From Pseudomonadota bacterium (GTDB lineage: Bacteria; Pseudomonadota; Gammaproteobacteria; Xanthomonadales; Xanthomonadaceae), in NCBI GenBank assembly GCA_018242445.1, contig JAFEBW010000030.1, positions 35,952 to 99,951 on the forward strand: 64,000 nt of DNA. Reading direction: 5' to 3'. The position numbers were made by a program, and so were the translations under genes. Under the pieces are notes generated by a model, which did no database searches, was not told where the DNA came from, and was given only the letters and a program-made list of their open reading frames with translations. Below are positions 12,585 to 22,726 of this stretch, piece after piece; positions within the stretch are counted from its first letter, which is position 1, and each line of letters opens with the position of its first letter.

Positions 12585-12887
12585 TCAGCGCGGCAGCACG
12601 ATCCCGGAATCCTTGGCGCGCGGCCGGAACACCGTCGCGACATGGCCCACGCGCTGCACCAGCGCCGCGCCGCAGGCCTCGAGCAGCGTCGCGATCCAGG
12701 CATCGCGCTCATCGCGGTCGGGTGCGGCGACTTTGATCTTGAGCAACTCGTGGTGCTCCAGCGCCGACGCCACCTCGGCCAGCAGCGCCGGCGTCACGCC
12801 TTTCTCGCCGACCAGGATGACCGGCTTGAGCGCATGCGCGAGCGAGCGCAGGTAACGATTCTGGGCGGCGGTGAGGGTGGATGGCAT
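12585..12887 (-). CDS. yhbY: YhbY-family RNA-binding protein (CRM domain)
   Basis: 100 residues beginning MPSTLTAAQNRYLRSLAH. It has the CRM-domain segment LKPVILVGEKGVTPALLAEV and the basic patch HHELLKIKVAAPDR. The family binds pre-50S ribosomes. The gene sits head to head with rlmE, a 23S rRNA methyltransferase, across about 370 bases; a yhbY-rlmE-ftsH neighbourhood is common in proteobacteria. Confidence 0.94.
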   Translation of the reverse strand: MPSTLTAAQNRYLRSLAHALKPVILVGEKGVTPALLAEVASALEHHELLKIKVAAPDRDERDAWIATLLEACGAALVQRVGHVATVFRPRAKDSGIVLPR

Positions 12888-13134
12888 GGTTTCAGGCGGG
12901 TCGGCGAACGCGAAAGGTTATCATGCGAGGGCGCGCTTGCCGGATGGCGGAGGCTTCGTCGGCGTGGGAAGCCACTGGATGACCAGCCATCGGCTGTTGA
13001 AAAACGCCTCCGGCTTTCGCCGGGATGGCGGCGGCGGGATTACCGATCAGTTCCTGTTTTCAGCCATTCACCTTTTTCATTCCTGTAATGCTCTTGATCT
13101 TGCTCACTCGCAAGCGAAGTGGGCGCCCTCATCC

Positions 13135-13167
13135 GCCCTGCGGGCACCTTCCCCCAGAGGGGGAAGG
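13135..13167. repeat. Double-hairpin intergenic repeat
   Basis: GCCC/GGGC with loop TGC (13135-13145), then a perfect 9-bp stem CCTTCCCCC/GGGGGAAGG with loop AGA (13147-13167), followed by an A-rich stretch. The same two-hairpin layout recurs with different arms at 45761-45796. Confidence 0.65.
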
Positions 13168-13179
13168 AAAAATCAAAAT

Positions 13180-13247
13180 CCCCCATTTCCCATCCCCCGT
13201 TCCCCGTTCCCCATACCCCGTTTCCCATCCCCGTTCCCGTTCCCCGA
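13180..13247. repeat. C-rich degenerate tandem tract upstream of rlmE
   Basis: About 68 bases made of C runs of three to five separated by short T/A/G spacers, with recurring units such as CCCCGTT and TTTCCCAT. The minus strand carries more than eight G runs of three or more, i.e. G-quadruplex-capable sequence. It ends 10 bases before the rlmE start codon. The rest of the 12888-13256 gap shows no gene. Confidence 0.7.
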
Positions 13248-13256
13248 TTCCAGCCC

Positions 13257-13877
13257 ATGCCCCGCAGCAAATCCAGTCAAGCCTGGCTCCGCGAACATTT
13301 CGCCGACCCCTTCGTGAAAAAGGCGCAGGCCGAAGGCCTGCGTTCACGTGCGGCCTACAAGCTGGAGGAACTGCTGGCGAAGGATCGCCTGCTCAAGCCC
13401 GGCATGGTGGTGGTGGACCTGGGCGCGGCTCCGGGCGGCTGGTCGCAGGTGGTGCGGCGGATGCTCGGCGGAACGGGTGCCGTAGTGGCGCTGGACATCC
13501 TGCCGATGCCGCCGATCGCCGGGGTGGACTTCATCCACGGCGATTTCCGCGAGGACGAGCCGCTGGCGCGACTGGAAGCCGTGCTTGCCGGGCGGCCGGT
13601 GGACCTTGTTCTTTCCGACATGGCCCCCAACATGAGTGGCATGGACACCGTGGATCAGCCGCGGGCGATGCACCTGGCCGAGTTGGCGCGCGATTTCGCC
13701 GATGCCCATCTCAAGCCCGAGGGCGCATTCCTGACCAAGCTGTTCATGGGCGAGGGGTTCGACGACTACGTGCGCGAGCTTCGGCAGCGTTACGGGCGGG
13801 TCGTCATCCGCAAGCCCGAGGCCTCGCGCAAGCGTTCGCCCGAGGTGTACGCGCTGGCGGTCGGCAAGCGGGCGTAG
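13257..13877 (+). CDS. rlmE: 23S rRNA (uridine-2552-2'-O)-methyltransferase RlmE
   Basis: Methylates the ribose of U2552 in the A-loop of 23S rRNA during 50S maturation. The 206-residue protein begins MPRSKSSQAWLREHFADP and has SRAAYKLEEL. The SAM-binding motif VVDLGAAPGGWSQV and the segment DLVLSDMAPNMSG are followed by a catalytic lysine in GAFLTKLFMG. The ATG at 13257 fits family starts; the frame stays open upstream through the C-rich tract, which is not protein-like. It precedes ftsH, the classic rlmE-ftsH pair. Confidence 0.95.
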   Translation: MPRSKSSQAWLREHFADPFVKKAQAEGLRSRAAYKLEELLAKDRLLKPGMVVVDLGAAPGGWSQVVRRMLGGTGAVVALDILPMPPIAGVDFIHGDFREDEPLARLEAVLAGRPVDLVLSDMAPNMSGMDTVDQPRAMHLAELARDFADAHLKPEGAFLTKLFMGEGFDDYVRELRQRYGRVVIRKPEASRKRSPEVYALAVGKRA

Positions 13878-14018
13878 AATGAAGCCGCTGCGTCCGCTGG
13901 CCGGGGGCGTCTCCGGCATGCGCGACGCGACGCTGCGTGGCCAGCCGACGCCAAGCGGTCGCGATGCGAACGCTGCGATGAACTACTTGATGTGCGTGAG
14001 ACACGCCGGGAACGAGAC

Positions 14019-15941
<1,923 letters not shown>

Positions 15942-16268
15942 GCCTCACGCTCGCCGCTCGATCCGCCGCGATCTGATCGTGGTGGATTGATCCGGGGCGG
16001 GCGATGCGGAAGCGGTGGCGAGACTTCGATGCTCGCCGCACTGCGCCCGGTTCACGGCCGCGCTGGCCATGTCACGGCGCAGGTCATGTCGCGACGGTGC
16101 GATGCGGCTCCACGCCGCGGGTACTTGCCGATCCATGCCGGCCTGTCCATGCCGGCCGCATCGCCCGCTCGTGTGTATCTCGCCGCGACGGCATGCAAGC
16201 CGCACGCCCCGCAACGAACAAGGGCCGGAGGAGTGATCCGTCCGGCCCTTGGCTTTGATCGAAGGAAG
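15942..16268. other. Gap downstream of ftsH
   Basis: About 330 bases with no convincing gene. The only structure seen is the 11-bp-stem hairpin at 16219-16251 described separately. Confidence 0.5.
16219..16251 (-). terminator. Strong hairpin downstream of tRNA-Arg(ACG)
   Basis: Perfect 11-bp stem CAAGGGCCGGA/TCCGGCCCTTG with an 11-base loop, 18 bases after the tRNA 3' end on the minus strand. The T run is poor on both sides, so termination is plausible but not certain; it could also stop ftsH transcripts from the other side. Confidence 0.6.
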
Positions 16269-16345
16269 TGGCGCGCCCGGAGAGATTCGAACTCCCGACC
16301 ACCAAGTTCGTAGCCTGGTGCTCTATCCAGCTGAGCTACGGGCGC
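16269..16345 (-). tRNA. tRNA-Arg (anticodon ACG)
   Basis: 77-nt cloverleaf with CCA encoded. Acceptor GCGCCCG/CGGGCGC, anticodon stem CCAGG/CTTGG and loop CTACGAA. Anticodon ACG (read as inosine at position 34) decodes CGU, CGC and CGA. Confidence 0.97.
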
Positions 16346-16357
16346 GCTGAACTTGCA

Positions 16358-16387
16358 ATTATCCTGAATCGGCACCTGTCGAGTCAA
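16358..16387 (-). promoter_or_regulatory. Promoter of tRNA-Arg(ACG)
   Basis: On the minus strand TTGACT (16387-16382) and GATAAT (16363-16358) are separated by 18 bases. The start site would fall a few bases before the tRNA 5' end at 16345. Confidence 0.75.
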
Positions 16388-16555
16388 TACGAATTGCGCG
16401 TGGTCGGCCATCCGTGTGCGCTGATTCGCCCCTCCCGGCCTCTCCCTCTGTGCTGAGCGCAAGGGGAGGAGAGCCATGCGAGGCGCGAGTGATCGTGGTG
16501 CTTGGCATCACCCGGACAGGCGCGGGAGATGCCTGGCGGTTTGCGCAATTGGAGG

Positions 16556-16742
16556 AGTCAAAAGAGTTAAAAATATCTGTTTGAGTAGGAAAAAATAACG
16601 AGAAATATTGCAATGCAAGATAACAAGTAAGTCATTAAATACAATTGGATAGAAATTATTACTAGCACTATGCGTCATTGAACATTGCGACGCACCATTA
16701 CATTAAATAAGTTTAATGACAATGTGCTTGAATTTGGTTCTA
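16556..16742. promoter_or_regulatory. AT-rich leader upstream of the M4 protease
   Basis: About 190 bases of markedly AT-rich sequence in an otherwise G+C-rich region, within the 600-base gap 16346-16947. Several TTG/TA-rich hexamers occur but no single -35/-10 pair stands out. It probably carries the promoter and activator or silencer sites of the secreted protease gene. A small hairpin TCACG-AAAAA-CGTGA follows near 16752. No gene is seen in the gap. Confidence 0.5.
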
Positions 16743-16947
16743 GGGTTTGTCCGTCACGAAAAACGTGATCCATGTCGTGGATGCGATGTGGGAGATCCGG
16801 AGCGACGACCCGGATCGTGACCGTCGAGGCCAGCCATTCGCAGGCCGTGCTCAGGCACGGTCATCGGGGGCGGCTTGTCGCAAGTTTCCCTCAGCTCCCT
16901 GCGTCTTCGCCCTGCCGCCATCACCACCTCATCCGGAACCTACGATC

Positions 16948-19188
16948 ATGAACGCCACGCGCAAACCAGTTCTTCGTTCGCTGACTTTCGCCACCACGCT
17001 TGCCTTGCTGGCCTGCGGCATGTCGGCGCAGGCCGCAAGCCGCGTCGAGCTCCACGGACAGAATCTTGCGGCGCTCAATGTCACGTACAAGGCCGCCATC
17101 GCCGCCTCCGGCGCAGCCGCCACGCCAGCCGTGCGCCACGCCGCCATGCTCGGCCTGGATGCGCAGTCCAGCCTGCAAGTGCTGACCTTCAACCAGGACA
17201 AGGACGGCACGAAACACTACCGCTACCAGCAGACCTTCCGCGGGATCCCGGTCTGGGGCGAGCAGGTGATCGTCAGTGAGGGCAGGGATGGTTCGATCCG
17301 CAACATGTTCGGGCGTACGGTCAAGGGTCTGGCCGGTGATTTGCATCAAGGTCAATCTCTGATCGCCCCGGCCAATGCACTGGCCGCCGCCAAGCAGGTG
17401 GCGCTGGGTGGACAGTTGGCGTCGATGGTCGTGCGGGGCGAGAGCAATCGGCAGATGATCTTTCTTGATCGCGCCGGCACTGCCTCGATGGTGTACGTGG
17501 TGAGCTTCTTCGCCGATACCGCCAAGGGCGGGCACCCGACCCGCCCGTTCGTGATCCTCGACGCACGTACCGGCAAGGTGATCCAGAAGTGGGATGGCCT
17601 GACCACCGACCAGATCGGCACCGGCCCCGGCGGCAACCAGAAGACCGGCCAGTACGAATGGGGCTCGGGCGGCAAGTACGGCTATCTGGATGTCGCCCAG
17701 AGCGGCAGCACCTGCACGATGAACAACGCCAACGTGAAGTCGGTGAACCTCAACGGCGCCACCTCCGGCACGACGGCGTGGTCGTACGCCTGCCCGCGCA
17801 ACACCACCAAGGCGATCAACGGCGCGTATGCGCCGATCAACGACGCCCACTATTTCGGCAGCATGATCACCGGCATGTATCCGGCCTACACCGGCTACAA
17901 CGCCCTGAGCTTCCAGCTGGTGATGCGCACGCATTACAGCTCCAGCTACGAGAACGCCTTCTGGGACGGCTCGACGATGAGCTTCGGCGACGGCGCCAGC
18001 ACGTTCTATCCGCTGGTCAGCGTGGACGTGGCCGGCCACGAGGTGTCGCACGGCTTCACCGAGCAGCACTCCAACCTGACCTACTCGGGCCAATCCGGCG
18101 GCATGAACGAGGCCTTCTCCGACATGGGCGGCGAGGCCACCGAGTACTACTGGAAGGGCAGCAACGACTTCCTCGTTGGGCCGGAAGTGTTCAAGGCCAC
18201 CGGCGCGCTGCGCTACATGTGCAACCCGACCCAGGACGGCAGTTCCATCGACAACGCCGCCAATTACACCAGCAGCCTCGACGTGCATTATTCCTCGGGC
18301 GTCTACAACAAGGCCTTCTGCACCCTGGCCAAGACCTCCGGCTGGAACACCCCGACCGCCTTCAAGGTGTTCGCGCGCGCCAATGCCCTGTACTGGACGG
18401 CCAGCAGCACCTTCAACTCCGGCGCCTGCGGCGTGGAGACCGCCGCGACCGATCTGGGCCTGAACAAACCCGACGTCACCGCGGCCTTCAACGCCGTGGG
18501 CGTGAGCTGCTCGGGTGGCGGCGGTGGCGGCGGAACCTCCGGCGGCGTACTGAGCAACGGCGTTGCCGTGACCGGCATCAACAACACCACCGGCAACTCG
18601 GCGAACTACACCATGGCCGTGCCCTCGGGCGCCTCCAATCTGCAATTCGCGATGTCCGGCGGCACCGGCGATGCCGACATGTACGTGAAGTACGGTTCGG
18701 CGCCGACCGACACGTCCTACGACTGCCGTCCCTACGTGTCCGGCAATGCCGAGACCTGCAACATTTCCAGTGCGCAGGCGGGCACCTACTATGTGCGGAT
18801 CAAGGCCTATTCGAGCTACACGGGCGTCTCGCTCAAGGGCAGCTACAGCACCGGCGGTGGCGGTGGCAGCGGCACGGTGTTGAGCAGCGGCGTGCCGGTG
18901 TCGCTCGCTTCGGTGTCCACGGGCGGCGTGTCTCCGAACTACACGATCGCCGTACCCGCCGGCAAGACCAAGCTGGTCGTGGCGATCTCCGGCGGCACCG
19001 GCGATGCCGACCTGTACGTCCGCAAGGGCTCGGCGCCGACCTCGGCCACCTACGACTGCCGTCCCTACCTGTCCGGCAATGCGGAAACCTGCACCTTCAA
19101 CTCGCCCGCGGCGGCCACGTACTACGTCAACGTGCGTGCCTACTCCGCGTTCTCCGGAGTCAGCCTCAAGGCGACGGTCTCGCCCTGA
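16948..19188 (+). CDS. Secreted M4-family metalloprotease with two C-terminal PPC domains
   Basis: A 746-residue pre-pro-enzyme of the thermolysin/vibriolysin type. Residues 1-30 form a signal peptide ending near AQA, and an FTP/PepSY-type propeptide follows. The M4 catalytic domain carries zinc motif HEVSH (364-368) and the third ligand Glu388 in GMNEAFSD. Glycine-rich linkers at about 522-530 and 636-643 bracket two pre-peptidase C-terminal domains. Each PPC copy has a GGTGDAD(M/L)YV motif and a YDCRPY repeat. PPC domains are normally removed after export and can bind polymers. Likely an extracellular nutrient-scavenging or lytic protease. The ATG at 16948 gives the clean signal peptide; the upstream in-frame stretch is not protein-like. 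Monocistronic, with terminators after it. Confidence 0.95.
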   Translation: MNATRKPVLRSLTFATTLALLACGMSAQAASRVELHGQNLAALNVTYKAAIAASGAAATPAVRHAAMLGLDAQSSLQVLTFNQDKDGTKHYRYQQTFRGIPVWGEQVIVSEGRDGSIRNMFGRTVKGLAGDLHQGQSLIAPANALAAAKQVALGGQLASMVVRGESNRQMIFLDRAGTASMVYVVSFFADTAKGGHPTRPFVILDARTGKVIQKWDGLTTDQIGTGPGGNQKTGQYEWGSGGKYGYLDVAQSGSTCTMNNANVKSVNLNGATSGTTAWSYACPRNTTKAINGAYAPINDAHYFGSMITGMYPAYTGYNALSFQLVMRTHYSSSYENAFWDGSTMSFGDGASTFYPLVSVDVAGHEVSHGFTEQHSNLTYSGQSGGMNEAFSDMGGEATEYYWKGSNDFLVGPEVFKATGALRYMCNPTQDGSSIDNAANYTSSLDVHYSSGVYNKAFCTLAKTSGWNTPTAFKVFARANALYWTASSTFNSGACGVETAATDLGLNKPDVTAAFNAVGVSCSGGGGGGGTSGGVLSNGVAVTGINNTTGNSANYTMAVPSGASNLQFAMSGGTGDADMYVKYGSAPTDTSYDCRPYVSGNAETCNISSAQAGTYYVRIKAYSSYTGVSLKGSYSTGGGGGSGTVLSSGVPVSLASVSTGGVSPNYTIAVPAGKTKLVVAISGGTGDADLYVRKGSAPTSATYDCRPYLSGNAETCTFNSPAAATYYVNVRAYSAFSGVSLKATVSP

Positions 19189-19200
19189 AGCGTGACAAGT

Positions 19201-19218
19201 CCCCTGCGCGAGCAGGGG
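19201..19218 (+). terminator. Hairpin just after the M4 protease
   Basis: CCCCTGC/GCAGGGG stem with GCGA loop, 12 bases after the stop codon; only a short GTT follows, so it may stabilise the mRNA 3' end ahead of the stronger terminator. Confidence 0.5.
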
Positions 19219-19252
19219 GTTGCTGCAAGCTGTCGTGTCGAACCCCGATTGG

Positions 19253-19282
19253 CCCCGGCGCGCAAGCGCCGGGGATTTTTTT
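19253..19282 (+). terminator. Rho-independent terminator of the M4 protease gene
   Basis: Perfect 9-bp stem CCCCGGCGC/GCGCCGGGG with GCAA tetraloop followed by ATTTTTTT. A textbook intrinsic terminator. Confidence 0.93.
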
Positions 19283-19363
19283 CGCCCATTCACCCTCGAG
19301 TCTGCTGTCGTTGACAGGCGTGAGCTATAGTGACGGCATCACTCGCACGCATGGAAATGACTG

Positions 19364-20032
19364 ATGCCTTGCTTGAAATCCTTTCGCCTGCCATTGCTGA
19401 CTGCGCTGTCGATTGCATGCGTTTCGACGACAGCCTTCGCCGCACAAGCGGCTCCTGCCGCGAAGCCTGCGGCGATCTTCTGGATCGGCGACCTGGACGT
19501 GAACCACGACGGCCGCATCACCCGCCAGGAAGCCGCGGCAGCACCGGCGATCGCCCGCGATTTCGATGCCATCGACACCAATCGCGACGGCGTGATCACG
19601 ATGTCCGAGGTGAAGGCATGGTGGCGTGCGCAGATCATCCGCACGGCGCAGCAAAGCGTGCAACTGCGCATGGCGGCGTTCGACCGGGCGGATGCCAACC
19701 ACGACGGAAAATTGTCGCTGCAGGAGGCGAAAAACGCCGGCATGACCGTCGTGGTCGCGAACTTCAATGCCTTCGACGTCAATCACGATGGCTTCATCGA
19801 CCGCGAGGAGATGCAACGCGGCGCGGCGGCGCTGGCGCAGCGGGCGCTCAACGCGCGCGCGCAGCGCATGCAGGAGTTGTTCAACAAGGCCGACACCAAC
19901 CACGACGGCAAGCTCAATCCCGCCGAGTTCAAGGCGGCATTCCCGCGCTTCGCGCCGGCGTTCTCGTTCTTCGACGAGAACCACGACGGCTTCGTGGAGA
20001 TCGGCGAGTTCGCCTTGCCGCCGGGTTACTGA
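19364..20032 (+). CDS. Secreted calcium-binding protein with six EF-hands
   Basis: 222 residues with a signal peptide (hydrophobic residues 9-27, cleavage after AFA). Six DxNxDG-type loops start at Asp45, 71, 110, 138, 177 and 204: DVNHDGRI, DTNRDGVI, DANHDGKL, DVNHDGFI, DTNHDGKL and DENHDGFV. All keep the acidic position 12, so all six could bind calcium. No enzymatic domain. It directly follows a thermolysin-type protease, itself normally calcium-stabilised, but a terminator separates them, so any partnership is only suggested. Calmodulin-like buffer or sensor in the periplasm is the cautious reading. Confidence 0.87.
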   Translation: MPCLKSFRLPLLTALSIACVSTTAFAAQAAPAAKPAAIFWIGDLDVNHDGRITRQEAAAAPAIARDFDAIDTNRDGVITMSEVKAWWRAQIIRTAQQSVQLRMAAFDRADANHDGKLSLQEAKNAGMTVVVANFNAFDVNHDGFIDREEMQRGAAALAQRALNARAQRMQELFNKADTNHDGKLNPAEFKAAFPRFAPAFSFFDENHDGFVEIGEFALPPGY

Positions 20033-20109
20033 TACGGCTTCGGGCTGCTGCGCATCGAGCGCTGCCTGCAACCATCGGCGGCATGCCGTGGCAGGTCGCG
20101 CATGAGCGC

Positions 20110-20535
20110 TCAGCGATGCAGCACGCCGGTCATCGTCAGCACCGTCAACGCGGCGATGACCGCCAGCAGGAGCAGGCGGATGCGCATCGTCAGCGTGGCG
20201 CGGGCGTCGCGCTGGCGCGTCGCCGGTGCGTGCGCCGACGTGGGCAAAAAGGATGAAGGGCTGGTCTCGCCGCCGAAGCCCACGCCGTGCCGCGTGCTTT
20301 CCAGCAGCCCCTGTTCGCGCAACATCGCCCGCGCCTTCGGCTGATCCTCGGCCTTGAGCACCCACACCTGCGGATTGCTTTCCGAGTCGAGTTTGTCGCG
20401 ATAGCTGAACACCTTGCGGCGGTTGCCCTTGTACGAGCGGTCATTGGCGACCTTCACCTCGATGCCGGCATCGACCAGCAGCTTCGCCACCGCTTCGACA
20501 TTCTCCAGACGCGGGGATGTGAACACCATGCGCAT
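20110..20535 (-). CDS. DUF2007-like protein with C-terminal membrane helix
   Basis: 141 residues. The N-terminal half (MRMVFTSPRLENVEAVAKLL onward) has the alpha/beta pattern of the DUF2007 putative signal-transducing family, with FSYRDKLDSESNPQVWVLKAEDQ. Similar proteins in xanthomonads have carried the label pathogenicity-like protein, without proven function. A hydrophobic helix near residues 118-137 suggests membrane anchoring by the C-terminus. Its ATG overlaps the tesB stop by one base (TGATG), so translation is likely coupled. Confidence 0.75.
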   Translation of the reverse strand: MRMVFTSPRLENVEAVAKLLVDAGIEVKVANDRSYKGNRRKVFSYRDKLDSESNPQVWVLKAEDQPKARAMLREQGLLESTRHGVGFGGETSPSSFLPTSAHAPATRQRDARATLTMRIRLLLLAVIAALTVLTMTGVLHR

Positions 20536-21422
20536 CAGGCGTGCTCCTGCGGCGGCTGGATGCGCATCAGCCCTTCCTGCGCGGTCGAAGCGACCAGAGT
20601 TCCTTGCGCATCGTAGATCATCCCGCGCGCCAGCCCGCGCGCGCCCTGCGCGGTGGGGCTGTCGCAGGAGTACAGCAGCCATTCGTCCACCCGGAACGGG
20701 CGGTGGAACCACAGCGCGTGGTCGAGGCTGGCCATCACCACGTTGGGCTGGTAGTAGCTGATGCCGTGCGGAAACGTGGCGGTGCCGATCAGGTGGAAGT
20801 CGGAGGCGTAGGCGAGCATCGCATGGTGCAGCTCGGGTGCGTCGCCGATGCGCTCGGCCAGCTTGAACCACACCTGCTGGAAGGGCGGCCGCTTGCTCGG
20901 GTTCAATTCGTCGCGCGGATACACGTGGCGGAACACGAACGGCCCGCCGCGGTTGACCCAGCGTTGCAACTTCGGCGACAGCCGCGCCAGCACGGCCGGG
21001 TCGATCGGTGGCAGCGGCGGCAGTTCGTCGGGCAGCGGCACCACCGGCATCGGCAACTGGTGCTCCGGGCCGGGCTCGTGCTGCTGGAAGGAAGCGGCGA
21101 CCACGCAGATCGGCTTGCCGTGCTGGATCGCGGTGACCCGCCGCACCGAGAAGCTGCCGCCGTCGCGGGTGCGATCGACGTCGTAGACGATCGGGTGCTC
21201 GATGTCGCCGGCGCGCAAAAAATACGCATGCAGCGAATGCACCAAGCGCTGCCGATCCACCGTCGCCTGCGCGGCCGACAGCGCCTGCCCGAGCACCTGC
21301 CCGCCGAACACGTACTTGGTGCCGATGTCGCGGCTCTGGCCGCGGAACAGGTTGTCCTCCAGCCGCTCCAGCGAGAGCAGTTCGACCAGTTCGCTGACGG
21401 GGCCTTGGGGTACGGGATTCAC
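20535..21422 (-). CDS. tesB: Acyl-CoA thioesterase II
   Basis: A 295-residue double-hotdog thioesterase that hydrolyses medium- and long-chain acyl-CoA to free acid and CoA. Recognised by FGGQVLGQALSAA, HSLHAYFLRAGD, DGGSFSVRRV and the C-terminal ASLDHALWFHRPFRVDEW. Start at ATG 21422. No signal peptide, cytoplasmic. First of a two-gene unit with the DUF2007-like protein. Confidence 0.94.
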   Translation of the reverse strand: MNPVPQGPVSELVELLSLERLEDNLFRGQSRDIGTKYVFGGQVLGQALSAAQATVDRQRLVHSLHAYFLRAGDIEHPIVYDVDRTRDGGSFSVRRVTAIQHGKPICVVAASFQQHEPGPEHQLPMPVVPLPDELPPLPPIDPAVLARLSPKLQRWVNRGGPFVFRHVYPRDELNPSKRPPFQQVWFKLAERIGDAPELHHAMLAYASDFHLIGTATFPHGISYYQPNVVMASLDHALWFHRPFRVDEWLLYSCDSPTAQGARGLARGMIYDAQGTLVASTAQEGLMRIQPPQEHA

Positions 21423-21484
21423 GGTTGGATACCCACGATGCGGTGCATCGCATTATACCGGCAGGGATGATCCGGTCCTTGGTA

Positions 21485-22090
21485 TCACCTCGGATGAGCA
21501 GGCGCTGAATCGTTCGTTGGAGCGTGAAGCAATCGTTGCAGCGGTACCGCTGCCAGCACATGCTCCCACGGAAACAACGGCCCCGGGTCGCGCTTGCGCG
21601 CCACGGTTTGCGTCGCATCGTCGCTGGCCGGCACCTGTTCGGTGTCCAGATCCTCGTGGCCGGCGATCTGGCGCAGGTTCGGCAGGCGTTGCCGCAGCGT
21701 CGCCAGCAGGCCGATCAAGGCCGCGATCTGCGCCGGCGGATAGGGCTCGTCCATCGCCTGATGGCGCGAATCCAGCCAGTCCGGGTAACGGCCGGCGTTG
21801 ACCAGTTCGATGCCGACCGAATGCGCATTGAAGCCGCGCACATGGTGGGCGATGCGTTCGGAGTTCACGAATTCATGGATGCTGCCGTCGCGGTCGATGT
21901 ACCAGTGGCCGGAATTGCCGGTTTGCGATGCCGGATGCAGGATGCGCTCGCCGTACTCGCGCGCCATCGCAAGGTCGGGCAATTCGGTGCAGTGGATCAC
22001 CACGAGGTCGATCCGCGCGGCAGCGCGCGCATCGAGGCGGTCGAGGTAGGGCAGGGGCCAGAGGTGGATCGCGACGGGGTCGGTGGGCAT
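21485..22090 (-). CDS. AmpD-like N-acetylmuramoyl-L-alanine amidase (Amidase_2)
   Basis: 201 residues. The zinc amidase pattern is visible in VVIHCTELP (first His), GHWYIDRDGSIHEFV and IAGHEDLDTEQ (late His), with KRDPGPLFPW near the C-terminus. No signal peptide, so it fits cytosolic AmpD-type recycling of anhydro-muropeptides rather than a secreted autolysin. It differs from E. coli AmpD in detail, so I leave the symbol blank. Faces the alpha/beta hydrolase gene across about 100 bases. Confidence 0.87.
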   Translation of the reverse strand: MPTDPVAIHLWPLPYLDRLDARAAARIDLVVIHCTELPDLAMAREYGERILHPASQTGNSGHWYIDRDGSIHEFVNSERIAHHVRGFNAHSVGIELVNAGRYPDWLDSRHQAMDEPYPPAQIAALIGLLATLRQRLPNLRQIAGHEDLDTEQVPASDDATQTVARKRDPGPLFPWEHVLAAVPLQRLLHAPTNDSAPAHPR

Positions 22091-22187
22091 GGCCGCATGC
22101 TAGCATCGCGGCCTTCCGCAACGCCCTCGGCAGGCTCGCCATGACGGCCATCCGCAACGCCCGACAGCTCGTCGTCACGGTATCGCC

Positions 22188-22709
22188 GTGAGCGGCCACG
22201 CCATCCTTTCGCATGGGCTGGAAAGCGGCCCGCACGCGACCAAGGTGACGGCGCTGGCCACGGTTGCCCAAGCGCTGGGCTGGACGACGGAACGGCCCGA
22301 CTACCTCGCCTGCGATCGTGCGCAGGAGCATGGCCGCTTCGGCGACGTCGATGCGCGCATCGCGCAATTGTGCGAGCGTGCGCGCGCCGCGAAGCAGCCG
22401 CTGGTGCTGGCCGGTTCGAGCATGGGAGCCTTCATCTCGGCGCTGGCCTCGCTGCAGGTGCCCTGCGCGGGCTTGTTCCTGCTGGCGCCGCCGCCGTGGC
22501 TGGAAGGCTATCGGCATGTTCTCGATGCCGCGCGCGTGCCGACCTTCATCGTCCACGGCTGGGACGACGAACTGATCCCCGCGCAGGGCGTGATCGACTG
22601 GGCGCGGCCCCGCCGTGATCGCCTGCTGCTGGTGAACGACGGCCATCGGCTGTCCGATCACGCCGCGTTCTGCGCCGAGCGTTTCGGCGATTTCCTGCGT
22701 TCGCTGTGA
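22188..22709 (+). CDS. Small alpha/beta hydrolase
   Basis: 173 residues from a GTG at 22188. The nucleophile motif is GSSMG (Ser in [11 protein letters not shown]), with acid Asp in HGWDDELIP and His in [10 protein letters not shown]. Compact size and the opening [16 protein letters not shown] match the UPF0227/YqiA-like esterase group. Substrate unknown. Its stop overlaps an in-frame GTG of the following rlmKL gene, pointing to co-transcription. Confidence 0.82.
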   Translation: MSGHAILSHGLESGPHATKVTALATVAQALGWTTERPDYLACDRAQEHGRFGDVDARIAQLCERARAAKQPLVLAGSSMGAFISALASLQVPCAGLFLLAPPPWLEGYRHVLDAARVPTFIVHGWDDELIPAQGVIDWARPRRDRLLLVNDGHRLSDHAAFCAERFGDFLRSL

Positions 22710-22726
22710 TCGCCAGATCATCGACG

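Noticed and set aside
16747..16947. N-terminal extension of the M4 protease to 16747
   Set aside because: It would bury the signal peptide; the added residues look random.
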